Notes under the pieces: model-generated
What the model was told of the DNA's origin: nothing
The model's database searches: none
The model's input: only the letters and a program-made list of their open reading frames with translations
Shown here: piece by piece, positions 17,674 to 25,839 of the stretch
Layout: each line of letters opens with the position of its first letter
How positions within the stretch are numbered: position 1 is the stretch's first letter
Assembly (NCBI GenBank): GCA_019120455.1
Contig: DWVB01000042.1
Span: forward strand, 1 to 40,615
DNA: 40,615 bases
Source: Candidatus Avelusimicrobium excrementipullorum
GTDB taxonomy: Bacteria > Elusimicrobiota > Elusimicrobia > Elusimicrobiales > Elusimicrobiaceae
Reading direction: 5' to 3'
Position numbers and translations under genes: made by a program

Positions 17674-19788
17674 TTATTTATCTCCTTCTGCAAATATGAA
17701 TCTTAATGTCCCACTTCCACCTGCTGTATATGATATCCGTAGGGTATCTCCAGCTCTGGCAGGGATATACATAATAAGCGGATTTGTATTACTTACTGAA
17801 GACATTTGTATATGAAATTGTGCGGTTAAATTTGAAATTTGTGCCCATTGATTCGTTCCTGTCGCTACTTTTAGAAAGTAAAGATACCCATTCGCCGGAG
17901 CGATGTATTGTGTATCACTGCTGCCAATTGTTAAATTTACATACCTGCTCGAAGGCATAGCCATCTTTGCTATATAGCTGGTGTTTGACATATCAAGCAT
18001 GGCCACTGGATTGCCGATAGTAAAAGAAGACACACTGGTGCCAGCACCTGTGTTAAACATCCGTCCGACTACAAATAAAGATATCGGGTTCCATGTGGTG
18101 TCGTTATCAGTTTTATAAACTTTATTTTCGTCCAATTTATGCCAAATACTGTTTGCGTGGATGGTGCTGGGTGGTTCGCTTTGTTGAAAATAATTATGTA
18201 ATTCGCCGGAGCTTATAATCTCTGTGGCTTCTGTTGCAGTTGCCGTATTATATTGGCCGACAAACACAGATTGACCATCATCACAGCTCCAAGTAAAGGA
18301 GCGTGTGAGTACATTACTGACAGTCATTGTATAATTACACAAACTACCGTCAGCATTCCTGCCTCCAGGCGAAAGTCCTTCCACTCCAGGCAAGGCAAAT
18401 AACACTTGTCCGATATACCCAAACCCGTTAAATACCTGCTTTATTTGCGTCACTTTTCCCGCTTCCACTTTGACAATAGCCAAAGGAAACGTCAGGCCTC
18501 TGTCCAGTCCACCGGTGTTGTGAGCGTCAATGTAGTTATCGGAAATATTATAATAAGTGGTCCCTGTCGTCCCTGGGTCAGCGCTACCCGAATTTGTACT
18601 TCCTGTTGGACGGAAAGCCTGAGCTCTTTTATTACCACCCAAGAAAACAAATACATTGTCCCAGTTGGCTGTGTCTGTAAATACCCAAGTAATATCACTA
18701 GCAGTTACTGTACTGTCAAATAATAAATTTCCTTCGTCGTCTTTCCCGTTTGGATACCATGCTTTGCTTCCCGCTTTTAAAGTCAGTATCCCTTCGGAAG
18801 ATAATTCCAGTTTTATATCCTGCGGGATTTTAGTAATGCAGTTTGTCAGACGGCCTGTATTCTCCAGTCCTTTGTTAGCCAAATTATCTGGGTTTATACT
18901 TTCGGCACTATCCGCCGCATCCTGTGCGCTTTGTGCGGCGGCACTGGCGCTGGAGGACGCTTCCCCCGCAGACGTGGCAGCTGCGGAGGCGGAGCCGTCT
19001 GCCGCCGTGGCCGAAGCCTCCGCCTGCTGTGCGTGATATTTGGCCGAATATTCCCCGTCCTCCACCGCACCGTCCATTTTAACGGCCCACTCCTGCGCCA
19101 AATCCGCCGAAGCGGACGCCGTCGTCGCGCTGCCCGCCGCGGCCTGCTGACTGGATGAGGCCGCCTGCGCAAAGGTATCTGCACTGTCCGCGCTCGTTTC
19201 CGCCGCCGTGGCGGCACTCTGCGCCGATGAAGCAAAATTCTCCGCCTGCGCCTTGGCTGTTTCCGCCGCAGTCTGTGCACTCTCTGCCGCTCCCTGCGCG
19301 GCCTCCGCCGCCGTCTGGGCCGACTGGGCCGCGTCCCGTGCGCTCTCTGCCGCCGTCTGCGCCGTTTCGGCCCCCGTTTGTGCCGCCTGCGCCGCGTCTA
19401 TATACGGCTGGAATACGCTTGCGTCCACCGCGCCGGTCATTACGCCCACGGCCGCAAATTCCGTCCCCGTCCATACAAACAACAGCACAATGGCCTCATC
19501 GTCCGGCGTGCGCTCGTCCTGCACCACCGCGTAAATGTATTTGCGCTCCCCCGTCTGCGGCAAACTGTCCACAAATTTAATGTAGTTTAACTTGCCTATT
19601 TCCTCTGCGGTGTATTCTTTGGCGTCCTGCAAGGCCGCCGCGGCCTGCGTATCGGCGTAACTTTTGGCCGCCGCCAGCGTCTGTTCATCGCCCGTTTCCA
19701 CAGCAGCCGCCACCTTCTGCGCCGCTTGCGCCGCCGTGTCATACGCGCTTAAATCCACCTGATTGTCCAAAATCTTTTTTTCTGCCAT
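17674..19788 (-). CDS. Tail fibre with long Ala-rich coiled coil
   Basis: 704 residues. Residues about 130-310 are a long run of Ala/Ser/Thr/Gln heptads (AAQAAQTGAETAQTAAESA and similar), a trimeric coiled-coil shaft. The N-terminal part (1-120) should attach to the virion, and the beta-rich C-terminal half (about 310-704) should bind the host surface. The C-terminal part is less GC-rich than the shaft, which fits exchange of receptor-binding domains. Confidence 0.82.
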   Translation of the reverse strand: MAEKKILDNQVDLSAYDTAAQAAQKVAAAVETGDEQTLAAAKSYADTQAAAALQDAKEYTAEEIGKLNYIKFVDSLPQTGERKYIYAVVQDERTPDDEAIVLLFVWTGTEFAAVGVMTGAVDASVFQPYIDAAQAAQTGAETAQTAAESARDAAQSAQTAAEAAQGAAESAQTAAETAKAQAENFASSAQSAATAAETSADSADTFAQAASSSQQAAAGSATTASASADLAQEWAVKMDGAVEDGEYSAKYHAQQAEASATAADGSASAAATSAGEASSSASAAAQSAQDAADSAESINPDNLANKGLENTGRLTNCITKIPQDIKLELSSEGILTLKAGSKAWYPNGKDDEGNLLFDSTVTASDITWVFTDTANWDNVFVFLGGNKRAQAFRPTGSTNSGSADPGTTGTTYYNISDNYIDAHNTGGLDRGLTFPLAIVKVEAGKVTQIKQVFNGFGYIGQVLFALPGVEGLSPGGRNADGSLCNYTMTVSNVLTRSFTWSCDDGQSVFVGQYNTATATEATEIISSGELHNYFQQSEPPSTIHANSIWHKLDENKVYKTDNDTTWNPISLFVVGRMFNTGAGTSVSSFTIGNPVAMLDMSNTSYIAKMAMPSSRYVNLTIGSSDTQYIAPANGYLYFLKVATGTNQWAQISNLTAQFHIQMSSVSNTNPLIMYIPARAGDTLRISYTAGGSGTLRFIFAEGDK
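18895..19420 (-). repeat. Ala-heptad coding repeat of the fibre shaft
   Basis: Imperfect tandem repetition of GCC/GTC/TCC-rich units that encode the Ala-rich coiled coil. Such tracts can change length by recombination. Confidence 0.6.
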
Positions 19789-19797
19789 ATGCGCCCC

Positions 19798-20838
19798 TTA
19801 TTTGTAATACGCCCGCACCGCCACATTAATAGCGTTTGCGTTTGTGTAAAATTCGCTCCAGTTCAGGCTGACCCCGCCGCGCACGAAGTACAGGTAAATA
19901 AAATTCCCGCTCCGGTGCCAGCCGTACGGCCACGGAAGCCGAAAATACGGGTTCCCTTCCGTTCCGTCCCCCGCCCAGGCTTCCACGCGCGTAATCGTCT
20001 TTGACGCGTACGCGCCCAATGCGTAAGAGCCCGCCTTGCCGCTGGAAAGCCCGTTTGAGAGCTGCTGCGCCGTGTAATTCTCCCCCGTCAGCGTAAACCA
20101 GCTTTCCCCGCCTCCGCTGCCTCCTCCCTGCTCCAGCGCGCTGATGCGCTCGTCCAGGGCCGGATGCGCCGACGCGTCATTGTTATGCACCAATATGGCC
20201 GCGTCAATGTCGGCCTCTTTGGCCGTGCGGATTAAATCCCCCAGCCGCACTTTTACCTTGCTTCCCGCAGTCAGTTCAAAACTAAACGTAATTTTCGTGC
20301 CCGATACGGTGTATTCCGTTCCCGACTCTTTGTTTACCCCGTTGAGGTACACTTCCACATCCAGCCCCGTCAAATCCGTGCCTGTATCAATCTCCGTCAG
20401 ACTTCCCGTATACGTACCCGACGGTGTCCCCGCTGTATAAATAAACTCCTTGCGCTGGCGTTTTTGTACGTCCTGCCAAATCTGTTGCGCCTGATCGGCG
20501 GCCGTTTGCGCGCTCTGCGCCAAATCCCCAAAAGAGCCCAGCTCTTCATTAAACTGCGCTTGCGTGCCCGTGTATCCGCCTTCCACGGCCTGCTGGTAAG
20601 CACTTTTGCCGTCCTGCCCGTCCGCCCCGTCTTTGCCGTCTTTGCCGTTTTCCCCTTTGGGCAATACAAAATCAAATACGGCGTTTTGCGGCGTGCCGCT
20701 GTTGACCACGGCAGCCGTCTCTCCGCTTTGCACCGTGCCCACCTGCACGCTGGTCGCCACGGGGGAGACAAACTGCGGCATGCCCGCCTGCCCCTGTACG
20801 TTTTCCCCCAGCAGTATGTCCACCGTTACGCCTTTCAT
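19798..20838 (-). CDS. Tail fibre/appendage with collagen-like segment
   Basis: 346 residues. It has a collagen-like Gly-X-Y run (GENGKDGKDGADGQDGKS, about 63-80), a short helical part, then the fibre motif HNNDASAHPALDERI (about 220-235), a Gly-rich linker, and an aromatic C-terminal domain (about 250-346). A trimeric fibre or spike is expected. It overlaps the upstream adaptor gene by ATGA and is followed by the second fibre. Confidence 0.78.
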   Translation of the reverse strand: MKGVTVDILLGENVQGQAGMPQFVSPVATSVQVGTVQSGETAAVVNSGTPQNAVFDFVLPKGENGKDGKDGADGQDGKSAYQQAVEGGYTGTQAQFNEELGSFGDLAQSAQTAADQAQQIWQDVQKRQRKEFIYTAGTPSGTYTGSLTEIDTGTDLTGLDVEVYLNGVNKESGTEYTVSGTKITFSFELTAGSKVKVRLGDLIRTAKEADIDAAILVHNNDASAHPALDERISALEQGGGSGGGESWFTLTGENYTAQQLSNGLSSGKAGSYALGAYASKTITRVEAWAGDGTEGNPYFRLPWPYGWHRSGNFIYLYFVRGGVSLNWSEFYTNANAINVAVRAYYK

Positions 20839-21170
20839 GCAAACACTCCTTGCTCAACGGTAAAATTCCCTTCCAGCGCCGTCTGCACCACGCCGTCTTT
20901 TATCAGCCGCACCCCGTAAAAGAAGGTGTCCGGCGTGCGGTCGGTAAACTGTGCCGAAAGCGCCACCGACACCGTATTCCCGCCCGCTTCCTCCACGGTT
21001 AAATCCTGCGCCAGTATGGCCGTGCTGTCGGGGGCGTCTTTTTCTTTTTTGATGATAAATTTCACCGTGTATCCGTCCAGCGCAAAAGGTTTGCACCGCT
21101 CAAAAAAGCGGAAAATCAAATACCCCGTATCACCTTTTATCACGCGGATGTGATTGCCCTTTAGCTGCAT
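20835..21170 (-). CDS. BppU-N-like fibre adaptor
   Basis: 111 residues. The start (IRVIKGDTGYLIFRFFE, then LDGYTVKFIIKK) follows the beta-sandwich pattern of the BppU N-terminal/receptor-binding adaptor domain. It probably sits between the tail and the fibre encoded just downstream. It has only this one domain and is shorter than BppU. Confidence 0.6.
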   Translation of the reverse strand: MQLKGNHIRVIKGDTGYLIFRFFERCKPFALDGYTVKFIIKKEKDAPDSTAILAQDLTVEEAGGNTVSVALSAQFTDRTPDTFFYGVRLIKDGVVQTALEGNFTVEQGVFA

Positions 21171-21172
21171 AT

Positions 21173-21457
21173 TTACCCCAGGCTGGTTTTGGCGCCGTAT
21201 CCTTCGGTCAGCCCGCCCGTAAAACCCGTCTCCCCGCCGGAAAGCAGCGTCCTGCGCCCCGCGCTCATGCCCAACGCGCTTTGGCGCAGCGCGTCTATTT
21301 TGCGCTTTCTTTCTTCCTGTTCCTGCCTTTGCTGCTCTTCCAGCAGTTTTTGCTGTTCGCGCACCGTTTTTTGATATTCTTTGCGCTGTTTATAGGCGCT
21401 GTAGGCAGATGACGCCATCCCCATCAGTCCCATACCGATTGCTAAAGCGGCCAACAT
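21173..21457 (-). CDS. Small virion-type protein, unknown
   Basis: 94 residues. The N-terminus is hydrophobic (Met/Ala/Gly-rich, 1-20), followed by a Gln/Glu/Arg-rich helix (25-55) and a Gly-rich tail (RRTLLSGGETGFTGG). This resembles small tail- or ejection-related proteins next to podovirus terminase or tail genes. GGAGGG lies upstream of the ATG. A precise role is not known. Confidence 0.5.
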   Translation of the reverse strand: MLAALAIGMGLMGMASSAYSAYKQRKEYQKTVREQQKLLEEQQRQEQEERKRKIDALRQSALGMSAGRRTLLSGGETGFTGGLTEGYGAKTSLG

Positions 21458-21481
21458 ATTCCGCCCTCCTTTCCATCAGAA

Positions 21482-22828
21482 TTATCCAAACCGTCTGACA
21501 TGTATGCTTATCCCTCCCCGCTTTACGCCCATAACGGGCAAGGCCGCCCTGCTGCGCGGGCCGTCTTTGCGCCCGGGCTCATAGCTGCCCAGGGTTTCGC
21601 CCAGCAGGCGGAAAGCGTCGGCCCCGTGCGACGCCAAATCATGCTCCGGCACGTCCTTAAAACTACGCCGGTCCTCGTCATAAGCGCGGCGGTAATTTTT
21701 CAGGCACCAAATGCCGTCCTTGCATTTTTCTTTGTCAAACCAGCAGCGCGAAAGCATCGCCCGCGTTTTCATAATGCCCAAATGCACCGACGGGGTACGC
21801 TCGTGCACGCGCACATTGTTCAGGCCTGCCTCGGTCAAAATCTGCCGGTAGCTGCGCAGGCTTTCTATGTCGCGTTTTGCCCCGTCGTGCGGAATGTTGT
21901 GGCTGCCGTATTTGTATTGCTTGACGTTAAGCAGCACGTCGGCGTAATCGCTCACGCGTTTGTTGTGGTCCTCATAATAATCAATGACGCGTATCTCTTT
22001 GCCCGCAAACTGCACAAACCAAATGCTCGTCATGTCCGAAAGCCCCAGGTCCCAAAATGTATGCACCAGGGCCGCCCCGTCATAGGGCACGGCGGTAATA
22101 TGTCCCTGTTTCTCCAGTTCGTTCAGCAGGTCGCCGTAATACGCCCCGTGCACCGCCCCTTCAAAGGAGCAGAAAAACTCCTGCTGGATTAATTCTTCCG
22201 GCCAGCCCTCCGTGCGCAGTTTGTCTATCTGCGCGCGGCTGACCACGCCGGTATCGTTCACGGTCAGCAGGCTGGTGTAATAGGCGGGATTGGCCTTGAA
22301 CGCCTCGTACATGTCTTTGGCGTGATTGTCCCCGCGCGGGGTCGTGTTAAAAATGGCCCAGCCTTTGTTTTCCAAAAGCATCGGCTCCAAAAAATTCCAC
22401 AGGCTCGGCTTTTGCAGGGCAAACTCGCTGATGACTATTCCCCTCGGCCCCGCGCCCACCAGGCTGTCGGGGTTGTCGCCCCCCACAAAGCGGATAATGG
22501 AGCCGTTGACCAGCTCCACATACATTTCCTGTTTGTTCTTGCGCCGGATAAGCTCCTGCGGAATAAAGGACAAATACGCCGCCCCTTCGCGCGTTTTACC
22601 CTCCCATATGGCCTTGCGCACCTGCTGGTAATGCGGCAGGATAAACCAGTAATTATGCCGCGTTTTGGCCGCTTCCTTGACCATAATCTGCAAATCCAGC
22701 AAATCCTTCCCCGCGCGCCGGTGCCACACCTGAAAAGCGCGTTTGCCGTCGCTGCACGGCTCCATATAGTCCCACAGCGGGTACTGATACGGCCGCAGCG
22801 TCAGCTTATGCGGGAAAGTGATGTCCAT
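21482..22828 (-). CDS. Terminase large subunit
   Basis: 448 residues. ATPase part: Walker A variant HRRAGKD (36-42), Walker B IVISEFA (131-137) with catalytic Glu135, coupling motif FNTTPRG (160-166). RNase H-like nuclease part: Asp260 (FWDLG), Asp315 (PHDGAKRD) and Asp404 (SHGADAFR). It packages DNA into the head and cuts it. Complete and of normal short length. GGGAGATTAA precedes the ATG. Confidence 0.93.
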   Translation of the reverse strand: MDITFPHKLTLRPYQYPLWDYMEPCSDGKRAFQVWHRRAGKDLLDLQIMVKEAAKTRHNYWFILPHYQQVRKAIWEGKTREGAAYLSFIPQELIRRKNKQEMYVELVNGSIIRFVGGDNPDSLVGAGPRGIVISEFALQKPSLWNFLEPMLLENKGWAIFNTTPRGDNHAKDMYEAFKANPAYYTSLLTVNDTGVVSRAQIDKLRTEGWPEELIQQEFFCSFEGAVHGAYYGDLLNELEKQGHITAVPYDGAALVHTFWDLGLSDMTSIWFVQFAGKEIRVIDYYEDHNKRVSDYADVLLNVKQYKYGSHNIPHDGAKRDIESLRSYRQILTEAGLNNVRVHERTPSVHLGIMKTRAMLSRCWFDKEKCKDGIWCLKNYRRAYDEDRRSFKDVPEHDLASHGADAFRLLGETLGSYEPGRKDGPRSRAALPVMGVKRGGISIHVRRFG

Positions 22829-23254
22829 TTAATCTCCCAAGCCCTGCAAAATCCCTTCCAGCCGGTGGGTCTTTTCCTCTGCGGCGTGGGCCTGTATTTT
22901 TTGGTACGCGCGCAGAAACGCCCTCCGCATGCGGTAAAAACCGATGTCCAGCACATGCCTGCGTTTGCGCTCGTAAATGCGTTCGCCCTGGAACATAATG
23001 CACAAATAATGCCCGTTGTCGTGCATGTTCTCGGGGCGGAATTTAACAATAAAGTCCAAGGCGTACAGCGTGCGCGCGCTGCCCTTTTGCTTAAACTCCC
23101 TGAACGCCTCCCTGTCCATTCGGCAGGTCTGAAAATGCAGCGCCTGCACGCTCTGCGTCGGGCAAACGCGGCTGACGCTGTTGGGCGCGCGCAAATTTTT
23201 TACCGCCAAAAATAAATACCGCCGGGCTTTTATATCGTTCTCGTTTTTGCTCAT
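22829..23254 (-). CDS. Unknown protein between terminase genes
   Basis: 141 residues, basic, mixed helix and strand, ending in a Glu/Leu-rich helix. It is coupled to the small terminase by ATGA and ends at the start of the large one, so it is likely needed for packaging or early head steps. I recognise no family. Confidence 0.5.
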   Translation of the reverse strand: MSKNENDIKARRYLFLAVKNLRAPNSVSRVCPTQSVQALHFQTCRMDREAFREFKQKGSARTLYALDFIVKFRPENMHDNGHYLCIMFQGERIYERKRRHVLDIGFYRMRRAFLRAYQKIQAHAAEEKTHRLEGILQGLGD

Positions 23255-23703
23255 CTTGGCTCCGTTTCGGCCTTTAAGTCGGCCGATGTTTTTATGTGAA
23301 TGGTAATGTCCTGCACTTTGTTGTTCTGCTCGTCAAACAGCCCCGCCAGTTTGGCCTTGAGTTCCTCGGCCTTGATAAACGCCGCCAAATCCGGCTTGGG
23401 ACGCGTTTCCCCCGTGGCGGGGTAATACTGGGTCTGCGCCAGGGCGGTGTCCTGCGCTTTGCATAGGTTTTTGAAACTTTGCAGCGCCGTGTAGCGGAAC
23501 TCTTCTTCCAGTTTCTGCGCAATGGGTTTGCGGATATCGCTTATTTTGCGCCGGATGTAATCTTTTTGCAGCAAACGGTAAGCAATTTGTCGCCCGCTTC
23601 TGACGGAATAACCCGCCGCCGCGGCCGCCTTCTCCCCGTTCTCCTCTTTGGCGTACGCCTTGCAAAAAGCCAGTTCTTTTTTGGTCAGTTTCTCCGCGCC
23701 CAT
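23251..23703 (-). CDS. Terminase small subunit (Terminase_2 type)
   Basis: 150 residues. The start KLTKKELAFCKAYAKEENGEKAAAAAGYS is the Terminase_2 helix-turn-helix signature, followed by a helical middle and an acidic C-terminus. It recognises the packaging site. First gene of the late operon. GGGGA precedes the ATG at 23703. Confidence 0.88.
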   Translation of the reverse strand: MGAEKLTKKELAFCKAYAKEENGEKAAAAAGYSVRSGRQIAYRLLQKDYIRRKISDIRKPIAQKLEEEFRYTALQSFKNLCKAQDTALAQTQYYPATGETRPKPDLAAFIKAEELKAKLAGLFDEQNNKVQDITIHIKTSADLKAETEPR

Positions 23704-23763
23704 ATGTCCCCGTTTTCCCTGTGGCCCGCCGGTTTTCCTGCCGGGGCTTTTCCCGCGCAGACA

Positions 23764-23801
23764 TCAAAAAAGCCCCTTTTGGTCAGTACCAAAAGAGGCT
23801 T
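23764..23801 (-). terminator. Intrinsic terminator in the late leader
   Basis: A 14-pair stem with one mismatch (23770-23783 with 23788-23801, loop of four) is followed on the minus strand by six Ts. It lies downstream of the late promoter and upstream of the small terminase gene, so it would stop late transcripts unless overridden. Confidence 0.75.
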
Positions 23802-23812
23802 ACAATAAACAA

Positions 23813-23856
23813 GCGCGAAAAGCAGCGGGGATCAGCCCATCCCCCTCTTTTCGCGC
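23813..23856 (-). promoter_or_regulatory. Large hairpin at the 5' end of the late transcript
   Basis: A perfect ten-pair outer stem (23813-23822 with 23847-23856) continues, after a small internal loop, into a five-pair inner stem (23827-23831 with 23840-23844). It would be the first thing transcribed from the late promoter. There is no T-run after it, so it is not itself a terminator. It may be an antitermination element. Confidence 0.6.
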
Positions 23857-23866
23857 GTATAGATTA

Positions 23867-23895
23867 AGTATAAACGCTTTTTACGCGTTTGTCAA
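23867..23895 (-). promoter_or_regulatory. Late promoter
   Basis: On the minus strand: TTGACA (23895-23890), 17-base spacer, TATACT (23872-23867). The spacer carries the dyad AACGC...GCGTT, a possible operator. Expected start is near 23860. Nearly perfect sigma70 consensus. Confidence 0.75.
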
Positions 23896-23896
23896 A

Positions 23897-23920
23897 TTAA
23901 AATCCCCGCACTCGGCGGGG
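23897..23920 (-). terminator. Terminator of the Ntn-hydrolase cassette
   Basis: Stem CCCCGC/GCGGGG (23904-23909 with 23915-23920), followed on the minus strand by ATTTTAATTT. It lies a few bases after the stop of the 42-residue gene, and its T-rich tract runs straight into the -35 box of the late promoter. Confidence 0.6.
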
Positions 23921-23925
23921 AATAT

Positions 23926-24054
23926 TTAATCGGCAGATAAAGAATAATCCTTTTTAGTTTTTAGATGGACATCATGGGGTTGCGTCTTTTGAGTTTTCCA
24001 ACCCGCACTAATTACAAACTTAATATCTTTAGCTCCTGTAATATTATTAAGCAT
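23926..24054 (-). CDS. 42-residue protein coupled to the Ntn hydrolase
   Basis: A small ORF beginning MLNNITGAKD and ending YSLSAD. It begins 12 bases after the stop of the Ntn hydrolase, with a full GGGAGGTGAT ribosome site filling the gap, and ends just before a terminator. This makes a real two-gene unit likely. The protein is polar and basic in the middle (KTKK), with no signal peptide or membrane segment. No family is recognised. It could be a partner, inhibitor or substrate of the hydrolase; this is inference. Confidence 0.65.
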   Translation of the reverse strand: MLNNITGAKDIKFVISAGWKTQKTQPHDVHLKTKKDYSLSAD

Positions 24055-24066
24055 AAAATCACCTCC

Positions 24067-24750
24067 CTATTTGGGCAATTCTATTAAATCTGTTTGCATA
24101 CCAACCCCTGGAGACTTCTCAGCCTGTTTTTTGGCCGCTTCTACTAATTCCTTTACATCCTCTTTGGACTTAGAAATAGAATAATCAGAACCGGTCAAGA
24201 AATATAAAGAATGAATAGTACCGCACCCAATACATACATAGCCGACAGGGTCAAAACACTTTAACTCTCCTGGATGCAGAAGTTGGAAAATATGAAATAA
24301 TTCATCACACCCCTTACTAACAATTATCAGTTCCAAATTTATATTAATATTTTGGAAAGCATTTTCTATCTCCATAACAACTTGAGGAGGCACATTAACT
24401 TTCCCAGAATAATACAAATCTAGGGTTAATCCTCTGGTTTCAAGAAATCGCTGTATTACAAGTTTCCTTCTATAACTTTGATAAGCTTGTCGTAAAATTT
24501 CTTTTGTATCAGGTAACGGTAAAATATTTTTTTTCTCATTATCTGCTATAATTTTTTTTGCATTTTCTATAACTTCATATGCAGCTATAGCATCCCCCGA
24601 AAACATAACATAATCGCCATTCACACAATACTTTTTATTATAGTAATCCTTTTCTATTTGATAAGATAAACCAGGCATCGTGAGCATCTTGTCACAGGCC
24701 AAGACTGCACTTTTCCCTTGATCCGCTAAAGCAGCAATACAGATGGTCAT
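24067..24750 (-). CDS. Proteasome-like Ntn hydrolase
   Basis: 227 residues beginning MTICIAALAD. Met removal would expose Thr as the N-terminal nucleophile. Asp20 (LACDK) and Lys34 (QIEKD) match the Asp17 and Lys33 positions of the proteasome beta/HslV active site, SGD at 51-53 matches the conserved Ser-Gly turn, and CIGCG near residue 173 fits the family's GSG region. It should act in the cytoplasm as a threonine peptidase or amidase. It is not HslV or a standard beta subunit, and no ATPase partner is nearby. It is AT-rich compared with the structural genes and lies between lysogeny and late genes, as phage cargo genes do. The substrate is unknown. Confidence 0.7.
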   Translation of the reverse strand: MTICIAALADQGKSAVLACDKMLTMPGLSYQIEKDYYNKKYCVNGDYVMFSGDAIAAYEVIENAKKIIADNEKKNILPLPDTKEILRQAYQSYRRKLVIQRFLETRGLTLDLYYSGKVNVPPQVVMEIENAFQNININLELIIVSKGCDELFHIFQLLHPGELKCFDPVGYVCIGCGTIHSLYFLTGSDYSISKSKEDVKELVEAAKKQAEKSPGVGMQTDLIELPK

Positions 24751-25120
24751 AAACTACCTCATAAGATAATATTTTCAAGGTATAACTTACTGCTATTTAA
24801 TTTTTACAACATATCCATAAGACGTCTCTAATTCATACAAATATTACTTAATGTTTGTTTCTTTATGGCTAGTTTTAATTTTCACAAATAAAACGCGAAC
24901 AAAACCCGTTTACTTCTTCAAAGCAAGCGGGGTGCAAATCAAATTAAGTTAATTCCAATACTTTCACAACGTCTTTTATTTCCGTAAGACGTATTTTGTT
25001 TCCTTTTGTTTCCTAATTATATTGTAGGGGTTTTTGAAGGGTAAATCAAGGGGTTTTGGAGGAAATAAAGGAAAATAAGAGTGATTAGGGAAAATAAGAA
25101 CACAACTGCATTATAATTAA
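24751..25120 (-). promoter_or_regulatory. Long leader of the Ntn-hydrolase cassette
   Basis: About 360 untranslated bases between the promoter and the ATG at 24750. It holds a seven-pair hairpin ACGTCTT/AAGACGT (24969-24975 with 24986-24992), a direct repeat TCCRTAAGACGT (24814-24825 and 24981-24992), and repeats of GGAAAATAAG (25070-25079, 25089-25098, with a related copy at 25061). I see no convincing small ORF in it. Confidence 0.45.
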
Positions 25121-25150
25121 ATTATACTAAATTTTTGTTAGTATTGTCAA
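25121..25150 (-). promoter_or_regulatory. Consensus promoter of the Ntn-hydrolase cassette
   Basis: Minus strand TTGACA (25150-25145), 18-base spacer, TATAAT (25126-25121). Both boxes are perfect. A second TATAAT follows at 25115-25110. The -35 box begins ten bases after the stop of the upstream PH-like gene, so the cassette has its own promoter. Confidence 0.7.
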
Positions 25151-25159
25151 TATTTTTAT

Positions 25160-25810
25160 TTAAGAAGCAGCCCCTTCCTTTTTAACCCCTAAAATCTTAA
25201 ATACCTCTTCTTCCATCATCTCATATTTCCCGCGGTTCTGCAAAAACCATACTGCATATGCGTCCGCCACTTGTAAACGCTGCCCTAATTCTTCCCCAAT
25301 TTGGGGCGTCAAATGCAACATTTTGTCCCGTCCATTAGGCACTACATGCAATACTGTCTGCCCCGCAGTAACAGCCAAAACCCGTTTAAAAGAAATATCC
25401 TTTGTGGTAGTATCGGCCAAAAACAAAAAACGTTTGTTTGTTATATACAATACACCCGTATGCACCTGCCTACCGGCGCCCACCTTTAACAAATACGGGG
25501 CTTCATATATTAGGATTTCCCCTTCGTCTAGCCTCAAATCAGCATTCTGTATAATAGGCAAGCCTTTATTTTGCCAGTCTTGCCACTTTAAAATAGCCTG
25601 TTCCACTTTACTCTTAAAAACCGCTAACTTCTGGTGCCGCTGCTTTTCTGCGGTATATTTATTACATACATAAATAAGCACAGGTATTACTAACAGAATG
25701 ACACATAAAATTGGCTGATTTTCTAACATCCAGCAAATAGCCATCAAAATAACTGCCGCTATTCCTGCCAAAATGGCGCATCCCACTTCGGCATCTTTTT
25801 TTCTAGACAT
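25160..25810 (-). CDS. Two-TM membrane protein with PH/GRAM-like domain
   Basis: 216 residues. Two membrane segments at about 10-29 and 31-49, a short helix, then a PH/GRAM-like beta domain at about 90-170 (GEILIYEAP..., then GVLYITNKRFLFL). Bacterial PH-like domains of this type sit at the inner face of the membrane; their ligands are mostly unknown. It lies 29 bases after the outer-membrane protein gene, in the accessory block. A lysogen function such as superinfection exclusion is possible but not shown. AGGAA precedes the ATG. Confidence 0.55.
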   Translation of the reverse strand: MSRKKDAEVGCAILAGIAAVILMAICWMLENQPILCVILLVIPVLIYVCNKYTAEKQRHQKLAVFKSKVEQAILKWQDWQNKGLPIIQNADLRLDEGEILIYEAPYLLKVGAGRQVHTGVLYITNKRFLFLADTTTKDISFKRVLAVTAGQTVLHVVPNGRDKMLHLTPQIGEELGQRLQVADAYAVWFLQNRGKYEMMEEEVFKILGVKKEGAAS

Positions 25811-25839
25811 ATGATCTTCCTTTCTCTTAATTTGCTCGT

